Made by a program: the position numbers and the translations under genes. Of a stretch of DNA of 64,000 nt, positions 8,285-16,492 are shown one piece after another. The stretch comes from Streptantibioticus ferralitis (GTDB lineage Bacteria > Actinomycetota > Actinomycetes > Streptomycetales > Streptomycetaceae). The DNA lies in NCBI RefSeq assembly GCF_029223525.1, contig NZ_JARHTQ010000005.1, forward strand, positions 124,001 through 188,000. The letters are read 5' to 3'. A model generated the notes under the pieces. That model was not told the DNA's origin and made no database searches. It saw only the letters and a list, made by a program, of their open reading frames with translations. Within the stretch, counting starts at the first letter, position 1, and the number at the start of each line of letters is the position of its first letter.

Positions 8285-8335
8285 GACGCGTGCGTGCGCG
8301 CTTTCGGTTCGAGGACGGGGGAACGAGTCAGGCGC

Positions 8336-8500
8336 TTACCGGGGTGGGCGCGTGATCGCACAGTCGGCGCAGGCCAGTTCGACGTCCACCCGGGCGGTGC
8401 GGGCCCTCGCGGCGCTGAAGACCTGGAAAGGCGCGATGACATCCAGCGAGTCGAAGCCATCGAAGACGACGAACTGGGCAAGCATCGGTGCGCGCCTCAT
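8336..8500 (-). pseudogene. Truncated DJ-1/PfpI-family gene (5' part)
   Basis: The 54-codon frame starts like a DJ-1/PfpI or GlxA-type domain (MLAQFVVFDGFDSLDVIAPF, then ARVDVELACAD). It is then cut off by a stop where intact proteins continue for another 140 or more residues, including the nucleophile Cys. GAGAGA precedes the ATG. It is probably a deletion relic beside the transposon insertion. Confidence 0.6.
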
Positions 8501-8712
8501 TTCTCTCGGTCCGTAACTGTCGCACTCACGCTAGGCAGTGCGGCAGGGCTCGAACCATGGGCTGGAATGACAGGTACCAACGGATTCTCGCCAGCGCCCC
8601 AGGCTGCCGAGTCATCGCGGTGATCGGGATGACACCTGGTCCAGCCACTGGCTGAAACGCGCCGAACGCTTCGCTGGTGCACACGGTGGCGATCATGTGG
8701 CCGTCGCGGCCG

Positions 8713-8736
8713 GGCGTCGTTCACATGCCCGAGGAA
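8713..8736 (-). pseudogene. gntP fragment left of the transposon
   Basis: Reading leftward from the target duplication, the frame gives G-H-V-N-D-A. This is the conserved GHVND motif that continues AAFL in the fragment right of the transposon (27497 onwards). Beyond six codons the sequence no longer resembles GntP, so a second rearrangement removed the 3' end of the permease gene. Confidence 0.6.
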
Positions 8737-8783
8737 CGGCCGTGGGGACCAACGGAACAGCCGTTGGCGCTAAGCACTTGATC
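8737..8783 (+). repeat. Left inverted repeat of outer Tn3 element
   Basis: 47-bp terminal repeat, CGGCCGTGGGGACC at the outer end and GCTAAGCACTTGATC at the inner end, including the internal hairpin CCAACGG-aacag-CCGTTGG. It matches 27445-27491 in inverted orientation with a single mismatch. Confidence 0.93.
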
Positions 8784-8870
8784 TTGGTCGGTTAGCACGG
8801 TGACACGGTCCGGCGCTCGGGTTCAGGGAAAGATCCTTGATCACGGGTAGGGCCTGGCTACCGTCCGGGC

Positions 8871-11800
8871 GTGGCGGTCGAATTCTTATCTGATGAGCAG
8901 GCTGGGGCGTACGGGAAGTTCGCCGAGGAGCCGACGAGGCCCGAGCTGGAGCGGTTCTTCTTCCTGGATGACGAGGACCGGAAGCTGATTGCGAAGCGGC
9001 GTGGGGATCACAACCGCCTTGGCTTCGCTCTCCAACTCTGCACGGTGAGGTATGTCGGGCTGTTCTTGGAGGACCCTCTCGATGTGCCGTGGCCGGTGGT
9101 CGATCACCTGGCCGGGCAGCTGGGGATCGAGGACGTCTCCTGCGTCAAGGAGTACACGGAGCGGCTGAAGACGGCGTACGAGCATGCGTGGGAGATTCGG
9201 GACGCGTATGGCTACCACCAGTTCGAGGATCACGAGTGGGGCCGGAAGTTCAGGGCTTTCCTGCACGGGCGGGCGTGGACGGCGCATTCGGAGGGGCCGA
9301 AGGCTCTGTTCGACCACGCGGTGGGCTGGCTGCGCCGGAACCGGGTGCTGCTGCCGGGTGTCTCGGTGCTGGCCCGGCAGGTGGCGGAGGTCCGTGCGAT
9401 CGCGGAGAAGCGGCTGCACGCCACGGTCGCCAAGGCTGCTCGGCGGGCGGACCCGGCGTTGCCGGGAGACCTCGTGGCGTTGCTGAAGACGCCGGAGGAC
9501 AAGCGGTACTCGTACCTGGAGCAGTTGCGCCGGCCGCCGACGCGGACCACGGGCACCGCGATGAAGAGCGCGCTCCAGCGGGTGGATGAGATCGCCGCGT
9601 ACGGGCTGGGGCGGGTGAAGCTGAACAAGGTCCCGCCGAACCGGCTGTCGGCGCTGGCCCGGTATGGGCTGGGCACGAAGGCGGCGAAGCTGGAGCGGGC
9701 CAGTGAGCCGAAGCGCACGGCAATGCTCACCGCGGTGATGCGGCACCTGGAGGCGAAGGCGATCGATGACGCGCTGGACCTGTTCGAGGTGCTGATGGCC
9801 ACCCGGTTGATCAGCACGACGAAGCGGGCCACAGACAAGGAACGGCTGTCCACGCTGCCGCAGCTGGAGAAGGCGTCCAGGCTCGTGGCCCGCGCGTCGA
9901 AGGTGTTCATCGAGGAGCTGGAGCTGTTGGAGGAGACCGGCTGCGACGTGGACGTGACCGCGCTGTGGCGGGCCTTGGAGGAGGTCGCGCCGCGGGTAAC
10001 GCTGTCCAGCGCGGCGGCCACGGTGGTGAGCCTGGTCCCGGAGGACGACGACTCGGCGGAGATCGCTATGCGCAATGCCCTGGCAATGCGCTACAACACC
10101 GTCAAGCCGTTCCTGGCCCTGCTGGGCGAGACCTCGGCGCTGGGGGCGGCGACGGGCGGCAAGAGGGTGCTGGCCGGGGTGAAGCGGCTGCCCGCCCTGG
10201 CCCGGCGCCGGGTGACGGAGAAGCCGCTGCTGCCGCGCGAGATCGACGACAAGCTAGTGCCGCCGGTGTGGCGCAAGGCGGTGTACGCCAACGCCGATCT
10301 GCCGGAGGGCGCGGTGGACCGCGACGCGTACGTGGTGTGCGTGCTGGAGCAGCTCTTCCGCGCCCTCAAGCGCCGGGACATCTTCGCCTCCCCCTCGCAC
10401 CGCTGGTCCGACCCGCGTGCCCGCCTGCTGGACGGCAAAGAGTGGGAGGCAGTCCGCGAGGACGTCCTGGCGGGCCTGAGCCTGGACGCGGACGCCGAGC
10501 AGCATCTTCGGGACCTGGTCGCCGTTCTGGACGCGGCGTGGAAGCAGATGGCCGAGCGCCTGGAGGAGGCCGGCGACGACGCGAAGATCAGCATCGAGGT
10601 GCAGCCCAACGGGCGGGCGAAGCTGAACGTGGAGAAGCTCCACGCGCTCGGCGAGCCGAAGTCGCTGACCTGGCTGCGCAAGCGGGTCGAGAAGATGCTC
10701 CCGAAGATCGACCTGCCGGACCTGCTGTTCGAGGTGCACGCCTGGACCGGGTTCCTGGACGCCTTCGTGCACTTGGGCGACGGCAAGACCCGCATGAAGG
10801 ACCTCACCACCTCGCTCGTGGCGCTCTTGGTCTCGGAGGCGTGCAACATCGGGATGACCCCGGTCATCAACCCGAACGTGGAGGCGCTGACCCGCTCCCG
10901 CCTGGTCCACGTCGACCAGTACTACCTGCGTGCGGAGACCATCGCCGCGGCCAACGCCGCCCTGATCGAGGCCCAGGCCCAAGTGCCCATCGTGAAGTTC
11001 TGGGGCAAGGGCCTGCTGGCCTCCGTGGACGGCCTGCGCTTCGTCGTCCCGGTGCGCACGATCAACGCCGCGCCGAGCCCCAAGTACTTCGCGAAGAAGA
11101 AGGGCATCACCTGGCTCAACGCGGTCAATGACCAGGTCATCGGGATCGGGCAGATGGTGGTGCCCGGCACCCCGCGCGACTCACTGTTCATCCTGGACGC
11201 GCTGCTGAACCTGGACGGCGGGGTGAAGCCGGAGATGGTCGCCACCGACAACGCCTCTTACTCCGACATGGTGTTCGGCATCTTCAAGATGCTCGGCTAC
11301 CGCTTCTCCCCGCGTTTCAAGGACCTCGAAGACCAGCGGTTCTGGAAGGCCCAGATGCCCAGCGGCGAGGCCCTGGACAGCTACGGGCCACTGGAGGCAC
11401 TGGCCCGCAACAAGGTGAACGTGAAGAAGGTGCTCACGGCGTGGCCGGACATGCTGCGGGTGGCCGGCTCCCTGGTCACCAACCAGGTCCGCGCCTACGA
11501 CCTGCTGCGGATGTTCGGCCGTGAAGGCCACCCCGCCCCGCTGGGGCAGGCGTTCGCCGAGTACGGGCGGATCGCCAAGACCCTGCACCTGCTCGCCGTC
11601 GTCGACCCGGTCGACGACACCTACCGACGACAGATGCACAAGCAGCTCACCGTCCAGGAGTCCCGCCACAAGCTCGCCCGCGACATCTGCCACGGCAAGA
11701 AGGGCACCATCCACCAGGCATACCGGGACGGAATGGAAGACCAACTAGGATCACTTGGCCTCGTATTGAACGCAGTTGTCCTGTGGACGACACGCTACAT

Positions 11801-12005
11801 CGACGCCGCCGTCGCCCAGCTCCGCGCCGAGGGCCACGAGATCCACGACGAGGATGTCGCCCGGTTGTCCCCGCTCAAGCACCGGAACTTGAACTGCCTG
11901 GGCCGCTACAGCTTCACCGCCTCCCAGCCGGTCGATGGGCTGCGGCCCCTGCGTGACCCGGACGCGGTCTATCTCGATGATGACGACGTCGGCGCGGAGG
12001 AATGA
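8871..12005 (+). CDS. tnpA: Tn3-family transposase TnpA (outer element)
   Basis: This 1044-residue transposase is of normal Tn3 length and binds the 38-bp-class end repeats to drive replicative transposition. The N-terminus carries the Tn3 DUF4158 domain (LERFFFLDDEDRKLIAKRRG). The catalytic DDE core is seen as SVDGLRFVVP (first Asp), VATDNASYSDMVFG (second Asp) and QESRHKLARDICHGKKG (Glu). GTG start, at the same place as in the paralogue at 16493, with GGCTACCGTCCG just upstream in both. No frameshift is visible, so the enzyme looks intact. Confidence 0.95.
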   Translation: MAVEFLSDEQAGAYGKFAEEPTRPELERFFFLDDEDRKLIAKRRGDHNRLGFALQLCTVRYVGLFLEDPLDVPWPVVDHLAGQLGIEDVSCVKEYTERLKTAYEHAWEIRDAYGYHQFEDHEWGRKFRAFLHGRAWTAHSEGPKALFDHAVGWLRRNRVLLPGVSVLARQVAEVRAIAEKRLHATVAKAARRADPALPGDLVALLKTPEDKRYSYLEQLRRPPTRTTGTAMKSALQRVDEIAAYGLGRVKLNKVPPNRLSALARYGLGTKAAKLERASEPKRTAMLTAVMRHLEAKAIDDALDLFEVLMATRLISTTKRATDKERLSTLPQLEKASRLVARASKVFIEELELLEETGCDVDVTALWRALEEVAPRVTLSSAAATVVSLVPEDDDSAEIAMRNALAMRYNTVKPFLALLGETSALGAATGGKRVLAGVKRLPALARRRVTEKPLLPREIDDKLVPPVWRKAVYANADLPEGAVDRDAYVVCVLEQLFRALKRRDIFASPSHRWSDPRARLLDGKEWEAVREDVLAGLSLDADAEQHLRDLVAVLDAAWKQMAERLEEAGDDAKISIEVQPNGRAKLNVEKLHALGEPKSLTWLRKRVEKMLPKIDLPDLLFEVHAWTGFLDAFVHLGDGKTRMKDLTTSLVALLVSEACNIGMTPVINPNVEALTRSRLVHVDQYYLRAETIAAANAALIEAQAQVPIVKFWGKGLLASVDGLRFVVPVRTINAAPSPKYFAKKKGITWLNAVNDQVIGIGQMVVPGTPRDSLFILDALLNLDGGVKPEMVATDNASYSDMVFGIFKMLGYRFSPRFKDLEDQRFWKAQMPSGEALDSYGPLEALARNKVNVKKVLTAWPDMLRVAGSLVTNQVRAYDLLRMFGREGHPAPLGQAFAEYGRIAKTLHLLAVVDPVDDTYRRQMHKQLTVQESRHKLARDICHGKKGTIHQAYRDGMEDQLGSLGLVLNAVVLWTTRYIDAAVAQLRAEGHEIHDEDVARLSPLKHRNLNCLGRYSFTASQPVDGLRPLRDPDAVYLDDDDVGAEE

Positions 12006-12142
12006 GCCGGACGCCGGGGCGAGGCCTCACACTCCCCGCCCGGCACCCGGAGCGTACGGCGCGCGGTTCAGACCGGGACAGCAGGTCGCGGCGTCGGTGC
12101 GAGAAAGATCTGCCGATATGCCCGCGCCCCGCGGCTACTGGG

Positions 12143-13825
12143 TCAGCCCAGACCGGGCAGACTCCGCAGTTCCGAGACGCGGAGCAGGCGGGCCAGCAGC
12201 ACGAACAGCACCAGCATCGTGACACCGCCGGCAGCTAGCGCCAGCACAGAGCCGACGACCGGAGCAGGGACGGCACCGGAGCAGATGCGCGCCACCGCCC
12301 AGCCGACGGCGCTGGCGGCGCCCGCCGCAGCCGTGAGCTTCCCGTACGTACGTACGAGCCGCTTGCCGTCCAGGAGGCCTTCCAAACGGTGGCGCAACTT
12401 GAGCCCGGTGACGAGCAGGCCGCCGGCGTAGGACGCTGCATAGGCGGCTGCCATGCCGATGACGGCCCAGCGCGGGGGCAGGAAGAGGTGGCAGCCGGTG
12501 GCCAGGATGATGTCGAGGCCGGAGATCCAGACCGCCATCCAGAAGGGGGTGCGGGTGTCCTCGAACGCGTAGAAGCCGCGTAGCAGCAGGTACTGGGCGG
12601 AGAAGGGGACCAGGCCGAGTGCGAAGGCCTGCAGCATCTGGCCCAGTGGCTGTGCCGAGGCCGCTCCGCTGCTGCTGTAGGAGAACATCACCGTGGCGAT
12701 CTGCGGTCCGAAGGCCAGGAAGAAGAAGGCGGCCGGGACGATCGCCACACCGGTCACCCGCAGGCCCCGCGACAGGTCCTCGCGGACGTCGCCCAGACGA
12801 TGCTCGGCCACCGCTCGGCTCATCCGCGGCAGCATCGCGGTGACCACCGAGACCGTGATGATGCCCTGCGGGAGCATCCAGATGTTCTGCGCGAAGAAGT
12901 AGGCGCTGTTGCCCGCGCCGGCCTTCGGTGCGACCGCGTCTACCGCGTTGGCGTAGCGCGTCACCACTGTCAGGGCGACCTGGTTGACCCCCACGAACAG
13001 CAGGGTCCAGCGTGCCGCGGCCACGCTCTTGCCCAGGCCCGTGCCGCGCCAGTCAAAGCGCGGGCGCCACCTGAACCCTGTTTCGGCGAGGTATGGGATC
13101 AGGCAGACCGCCTGCAGGGCGATCCCGATCGTGGTGCCGATTCCCAGCAGCCGCACCTCGGCCGGTGTCACAGACGCGGCGTCACCGGGGGCCGGCACGA
13201 GCCACCGGTACAGGCCGAACATGGTGATCAACACGATGTTGTTCAGGACCGGCGTCCACATCATCGCCCCGAACCTGCCGCGGGCATTGAGAACCTGGCC
13301 CAGCATGAAGAAAAGCCCGTAGAAGAAGATCTGCGGCAACAGGAACCGGGCGAAGGCCACCGTCAATTCGAACAGCTGGTGATTGCCCGGCGTGTCCGGC
13401 ATGTAGAGGCCCACGATCAACGGAGCGAGCACCACGCCGACGACGGTCCCGACCGCAAGCACGCTCAGCACCAAGGTGACCAGCCGCTGCTCGTGGGCCT
13501 GACCGCCATCAGCATGCTCGGTACGCGCCCGGACAAGCTGCGGCACGAGCACCGAGTTGAGCGCACCGCCGATCAACAGCGTGTAGAGACTGGTTGGCAG
13601 GGTGTTCGCAGTGTTGTACGCGCCCCCGACTGCCAGCGTGCCCAGCGCGGCGGCCTGGAGCATCAATCGGAACATCCCCGTTCCGCGCGACACCATGCTG
13701 CCCGCCGCCATCAATGCGGACGAGCGCAGCAGCCCCCCGGACGCGGCCCCCGAACGACGCCTCGCGTGACGGCGCCGCCCGGAATGATCCGTCTCCGCCG
13801 CCGCTGTGCCCCCTTGCTCAACCAT
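12143..13825 (-). CDS. murJ: MurJ/MviN-family lipid II flippase, transposon cargo
   Basis: This 560-residue polytopic membrane protein of the MOP superfamily flips lipid-linked cell-wall precursors. After an Arg-rich cytoplasmic tail (GRRRHARRRS) it shows the MurJ start (SSALMAAGSMVSRGTGMFRL), NTLPTSLYTLLIGGALNSVL, LLPQIFFYGLFFMLGQVLNA and ~14 hydrophobic helices. ATG chosen at MVEQGGTA, because upstream codons run into the res and Tn402 sequences. It lies between tnpA and res of the outer transposon, so it is cargo rather than the chromosomal copy. It could supply an alternative flippase under cell-wall stress or antibiotic attack; that is inference. Confidence 0.9.
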   Translation of the reverse strand: MVEQGGTAAAETDHSGRRRHARRRSGAASGGLLRSSALMAAGSMVSRGTGMFRLMLQAAALGTLAVGGAYNTANTLPTSLYTLLIGGALNSVLVPQLVRARTEHADGGQAHEQRLVTLVLSVLAVGTVVGVVLAPLIVGLYMPDTPGNHQLFELTVAFARFLLPQIFFYGLFFMLGQVLNARGRFGAMMWTPVLNNIVLITMFGLYRWLVPAPGDAASVTPAEVRLLGIGTTIGIALQAVCLIPYLAETGFRWRPRFDWRGTGLGKSVAAARWTLLFVGVNQVALTVVTRYANAVDAVAPKAGAGNSAYFFAQNIWMLPQGIITVSVVTAMLPRMSRAVAEHRLGDVREDLSRGLRVTGVAIVPAAFFFLAFGPQIATVMFSYSSSGAASAQPLGQMLQAFALGLVPFSAQYLLLRGFYAFEDTRTPFWMAVWISGLDIILATGCHLFLPPRWAVIGMAAAYAASYAGGLLVTGLKLRHRLEGLLDGKRLVRTYGKLTAAAGAASAVGWAVARICSGAVPAPVVGSVLALAAGGVTMLVLFVLLARLLRVSELRSLPGLG

Positions 13826-13839
13826 GGTGCCAACTCTAG

Positions 13840-13903
13840 AACCGTGAAGATCACCTCGGAGACTGGTGTCGAAAAACGACCGTCTGTCGACACTCGGCAC
13901 CGC
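13840..13903. other. Left part of the outer transposon's res region
   Basis: Two TGTCGA blocks (13867 and 13885) with intervening CGAC sequences resemble resolvase half-sites. The segment ends with ACCGC, which is duplicated at 26260-26264, so it was contiguous with the res half at 26265-26349 before the Tn402-like element inserted. Confidence 0.65.
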
Positions 13904-14028
13904 TGTGAATGTTCGTAGTTGCCTGCACGGATGAGCTGGGGTTTTGTTGCCGCGTGCAGGGAGCTGCGGACTCCCGGACGGGTCGAAGTCGCCTGCGCTA
14001 CGGTCAATTTGGCCGTAGTCGTGTGCGC
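13904..14028. repeat. Left terminal repeats of the Tn402-like element
   Basis: The 25-bp terminal repeat (13904-13928) is followed by motif copies at 13982-13998 and 14012-14028 with consensus near TCGAAGTCGCCTGCGC. Multiple TniA/TnsB-binding sites at each end are typical of Tn7/Tn402 relatives. Confidence 0.8.
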
Positions 14029-14045
14029 GACGAGGAGGCTTCCGG

Positions 14046-15713
14046 ATGGCGGAGGAGCCGGTGGCCGAGCGCGGGGTGTTGTCCGCGCCGACCCAGATAT
14101 GGGAGACCGCGGTGCGGCAGGCCGAGGTGATCGGGCCGCTCGCAGAGAAGGCCACAGTGGGGCTGGCCGATGCGGACGAGGCCGCTGAGCGGCTGCGGAT
14201 CTCCCGGCGCCAGGTGTACGTGTTGCTCCGGCGGTGGCGTGCTGGCGAGGGAGTAGTGTCGGACCTGTTGCCGGGCCGTTCCAGCGGAGGCCGTGGCGGC
14301 GGGCGGCTGTCCAGCGAGGTCGAGACGATCGTTCAGGAAGTGCTGCGCACCCGGTACTTGACGCGGCAGCGCCGCTCGGTGGCGGCGGTCTGCAAGGAGA
14401 TCACGCGCCAGTGCCGGAGCCGCGGCCTGAGGGTTCCGTCGAGGGGGACGGTGGTCCGCCGGATCACACGACTGGATCCGGTGTCCTCGCTCGCGGCACG
14501 TGAGGGAAGCGAGGCGACCCGGCCGCTGCGGTCGGCAGGGGGTGTGCCGCCGCCGGTCACCGGGCTACTGGAGCAGGTCCAGGTCGACCACACGCCAGTG
14601 GATGTGATCGTGGTCGACGAGCGGCACCGGCTGCCGATCGGCCGTCCGTGTCTGACGGCGACGATCGACGTAGCCAGCCGGTGCGTGGTGGGCCTGGTTG
14701 TGACGCTGGAGGCGCCGTCGGCAACCTCGGTCGGGCTGTGCCTGGCGCACGCGGCGATGGACAAGCGGCCATGGCTGGAGCGGCTGGGCGTGGAGGCGCT
14801 CTGGCCGATGAGCGGCAAGCCGCACGAGCTCTACGTGGACAACGCCGCGGAGTTCAAGAGCGAGGCCCTGCGCCGTGGCTGCGACCAGCACGGCATCGCC
14901 TTGCGTTACCGGCCGCCCGGCCAGCCGCACTTCGGCGGGATCATCGAGCGGCTGATCGGCACCATGATGCAGCTCGTGCACGAGCTGCCGGGCACCACGT
15001 TCTCCAGCACCGCCGAGCGCAGCGCCTACAACAGCGACGAACAAGCGGCGCTGACCCTACGGGAGTTGCAGCGCTGGATGGCGTTGGCGGTGGCCTGTTA
15101 CCACGGCCAGGTCCACGAGACGCCGAGCCGCACCCCGGCCGGGGTCTGGGCCGAGAAGGCCGCCGGAGCGGGCAGGCCGGTGACGGTGACCAACGAGACC
15201 GCCTTCCTGGTGGACTTCCTGCCGGTGATCCGCAGGACCTTGTCGCGCTCGGGGTTCGTGATCGACCATGTTCAGTACCACTGCAACGCGCTCAGGCCCT
15301 GGATCGCCCGCCGTGAACGGCTGGACCGGTTCGTCCTGCGCCGCGACCCGCGTGATATCAGCCGCGTCTGGGCTCTGGACCCAGACGGCACCGAGTACGT
15401 GGAGGTGCCCTACCGGACGCTGTCACGGCCGCCGATCAGCGCGTGGGAGCAGAAGGCCGCCGCCGCGCGACTGCGTGAGCTGGGCCGCGCCGAGGTCGAC
15501 GAGAACACTCTGTTCGCCATGGTGGCGCAGATGCGCGAGATTACCGAGACCGCCGCAGTCACCACCCGCAAGGCCCGCCGAGATCGGCAGCGGTGCACTG
15601 AGGCACCCTCCCGGCCGCAGTCGGAGGTGACGCCTGCGAAGCCGCCTGCCCCGGACGTGGGCCAGGACGACGAGGCCGGCGCCCGGCCGTTCGAGGTGAT
15701 CGAGCAGTGGTGA
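14046..15713 (+). CDS. tniA: TniA-type DDE transposase (Tn402/Tn5053 family)
   Basis: This 555-residue transposase cuts and joins the element ends, working with the TniB ATPase and TniQ. It has an N-terminal HTH (ADEAAERLRISRRQVYVLLR) and an RNase-H-like rve core with first Asp in VQVDHTPVDVIV, second Asp in ELYVDNAAEFKS and Glu in FGGIIERLIGTMM. A Mu-type C-terminal beta barrel follows (YVEVPYRTLSRPPIS). ATG with GAGGAGG eight bases upstream. The stop overlaps the tniB start. It appears intact. Confidence 0.93.
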   Translation: MAEEPVAERGVLSAPTQIWETAVRQAEVIGPLAEKATVGLADADEAAERLRISRRQVYVLLRRWRAGEGVVSDLLPGRSSGGRGGGRLSSEVETIVQEVLRTRYLTRQRRSVAAVCKEITRQCRSRGLRVPSRGTVVRRITRLDPVSSLAAREGSEATRPLRSAGGVPPPVTGLLEQVQVDHTPVDVIVVDERHRLPIGRPCLTATIDVASRCVVGLVVTLEAPSATSVGLCLAHAAMDKRPWLERLGVEALWPMSGKPHELYVDNAAEFKSEALRRGCDQHGIALRYRPPGQPHFGGIIERLIGTMMQLVHELPGTTFSSTAERSAYNSDEQAALTLRELQRWMALAVACYHGQVHETPSRTPAGVWAEKAAGAGRPVTVTNETAFLVDFLPVIRRTLSRSGFVIDHVQYHCNALRPWIARRERLDRFVLRRDPRDISRVWALDPDGTEYVEVPYRTLSRPPISAWEQKAAAARLRELGRAEVDENTLFAMVAQMREITETAAVTTRKARRDRQRCTEAPSRPQSEVTPAKPPAPDVGQDDEAGARPFEVIEQW

Positions 15714-16359
15714 ACAGGGACGAGGACTCTCCGGTGGACGTGTCGCACCTGTGCCCGGCCGCGCAGCAGATCGCGCGGCTGCCGGACGGGGAGCGGCTGC
15801 GCTATGTACGGGCGGACCGGTGGATCGGCTACCCCCGTGCCACCGAGGCTCTGGGGCGGCTGGAGACGCTGCTGGCGTGGCCGTCCAAGCAGCGGATGCC
15901 GAACCTGCTGCTGCTCGGGCCTACCAACAACGGCAAGTCGATGATCGTGGAGAAGTTCCGCCGCGCTCACCCGCCGGTGTCGCATCCGGACCGCGAAGAG
16001 ATCCCGGTCCTGGTGATGCAGATGCCCTCCGAGCCGTCGGTCATCCGCTTCTATACGGCGCTGCTGGCGGCGCTCGGCGCCCCGCTGAGGACCGGCTACC
16101 GGGTAGCCGACCTGGAGCAGACGGTGCTGCGGCTGCTGCGCTCGGCCATAGTGCGGATCCTGGTGATCGACGAACTGCACAACGTGCTCGGCGGCAGCGG
16201 CGACCGGCGCCGGGAGTTCTTGAACCTGCTGCGGTACCTGGGCAACGAGCTGCGCATCCCGCTGGTCGGCGTCGGCACCCGGGACGCCTACCTGGCCATC
16301 CGCGCGGACGACCAGCTGGAGAACCGGTTCGCGCCGCTGACACTGGCGCGCTGGGAAGC
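15707..16359 (+). pseudogene. tniB: TniB-type AAA ATPase, 5' part (interrupted by the inner Tn3)
   Basis: This is the N-terminal ~217 codons of the target-selection ATPase: Walker A GPTNNGKS, Walker B ILVIDELHNV, and a sensor region GVGTRDAYLAI. The frame is continuous to ARWEA, where the second Tn3 element enters. Its 3' part resumes at 22993. GTG start overlapping the tniA stop. Without the C-terminal part, transposition of this copy should be blocked. Confidence 0.92.
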
Positions 16360-16404
16360 CGGCCTTGGGGATCAATCGAACCGTGGTTGGCGCTGAGATT
16401 GATC
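16360..16404 (+). repeat. Left inverted repeat of inner Tn3 element
   Basis: 45-bp repeat with inner part TTGGCGCTGAGATTGATC. It matches 22948-22992 inverted except for two bases near the outer end. It shares TTGGCGCT at the same register with the outer element's ends. Confidence 0.93.
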
Positions 16405-16492
16405 TTCGTCGTTTAACACAGTTCCGGGATGCGGTGGCAGGTTTCTCTGGAAGTCCGGTGGGCTCGGATGACGGGTGGCTACCGTCCGCCGC

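Noticed and set aside
8503-8712. Possible further gntP coding left of the transposon
   Set aside because: After GHVNDA none of the three minus-strand frames resembles the end of GntP; the open frames are Arg-rich and unrelated.
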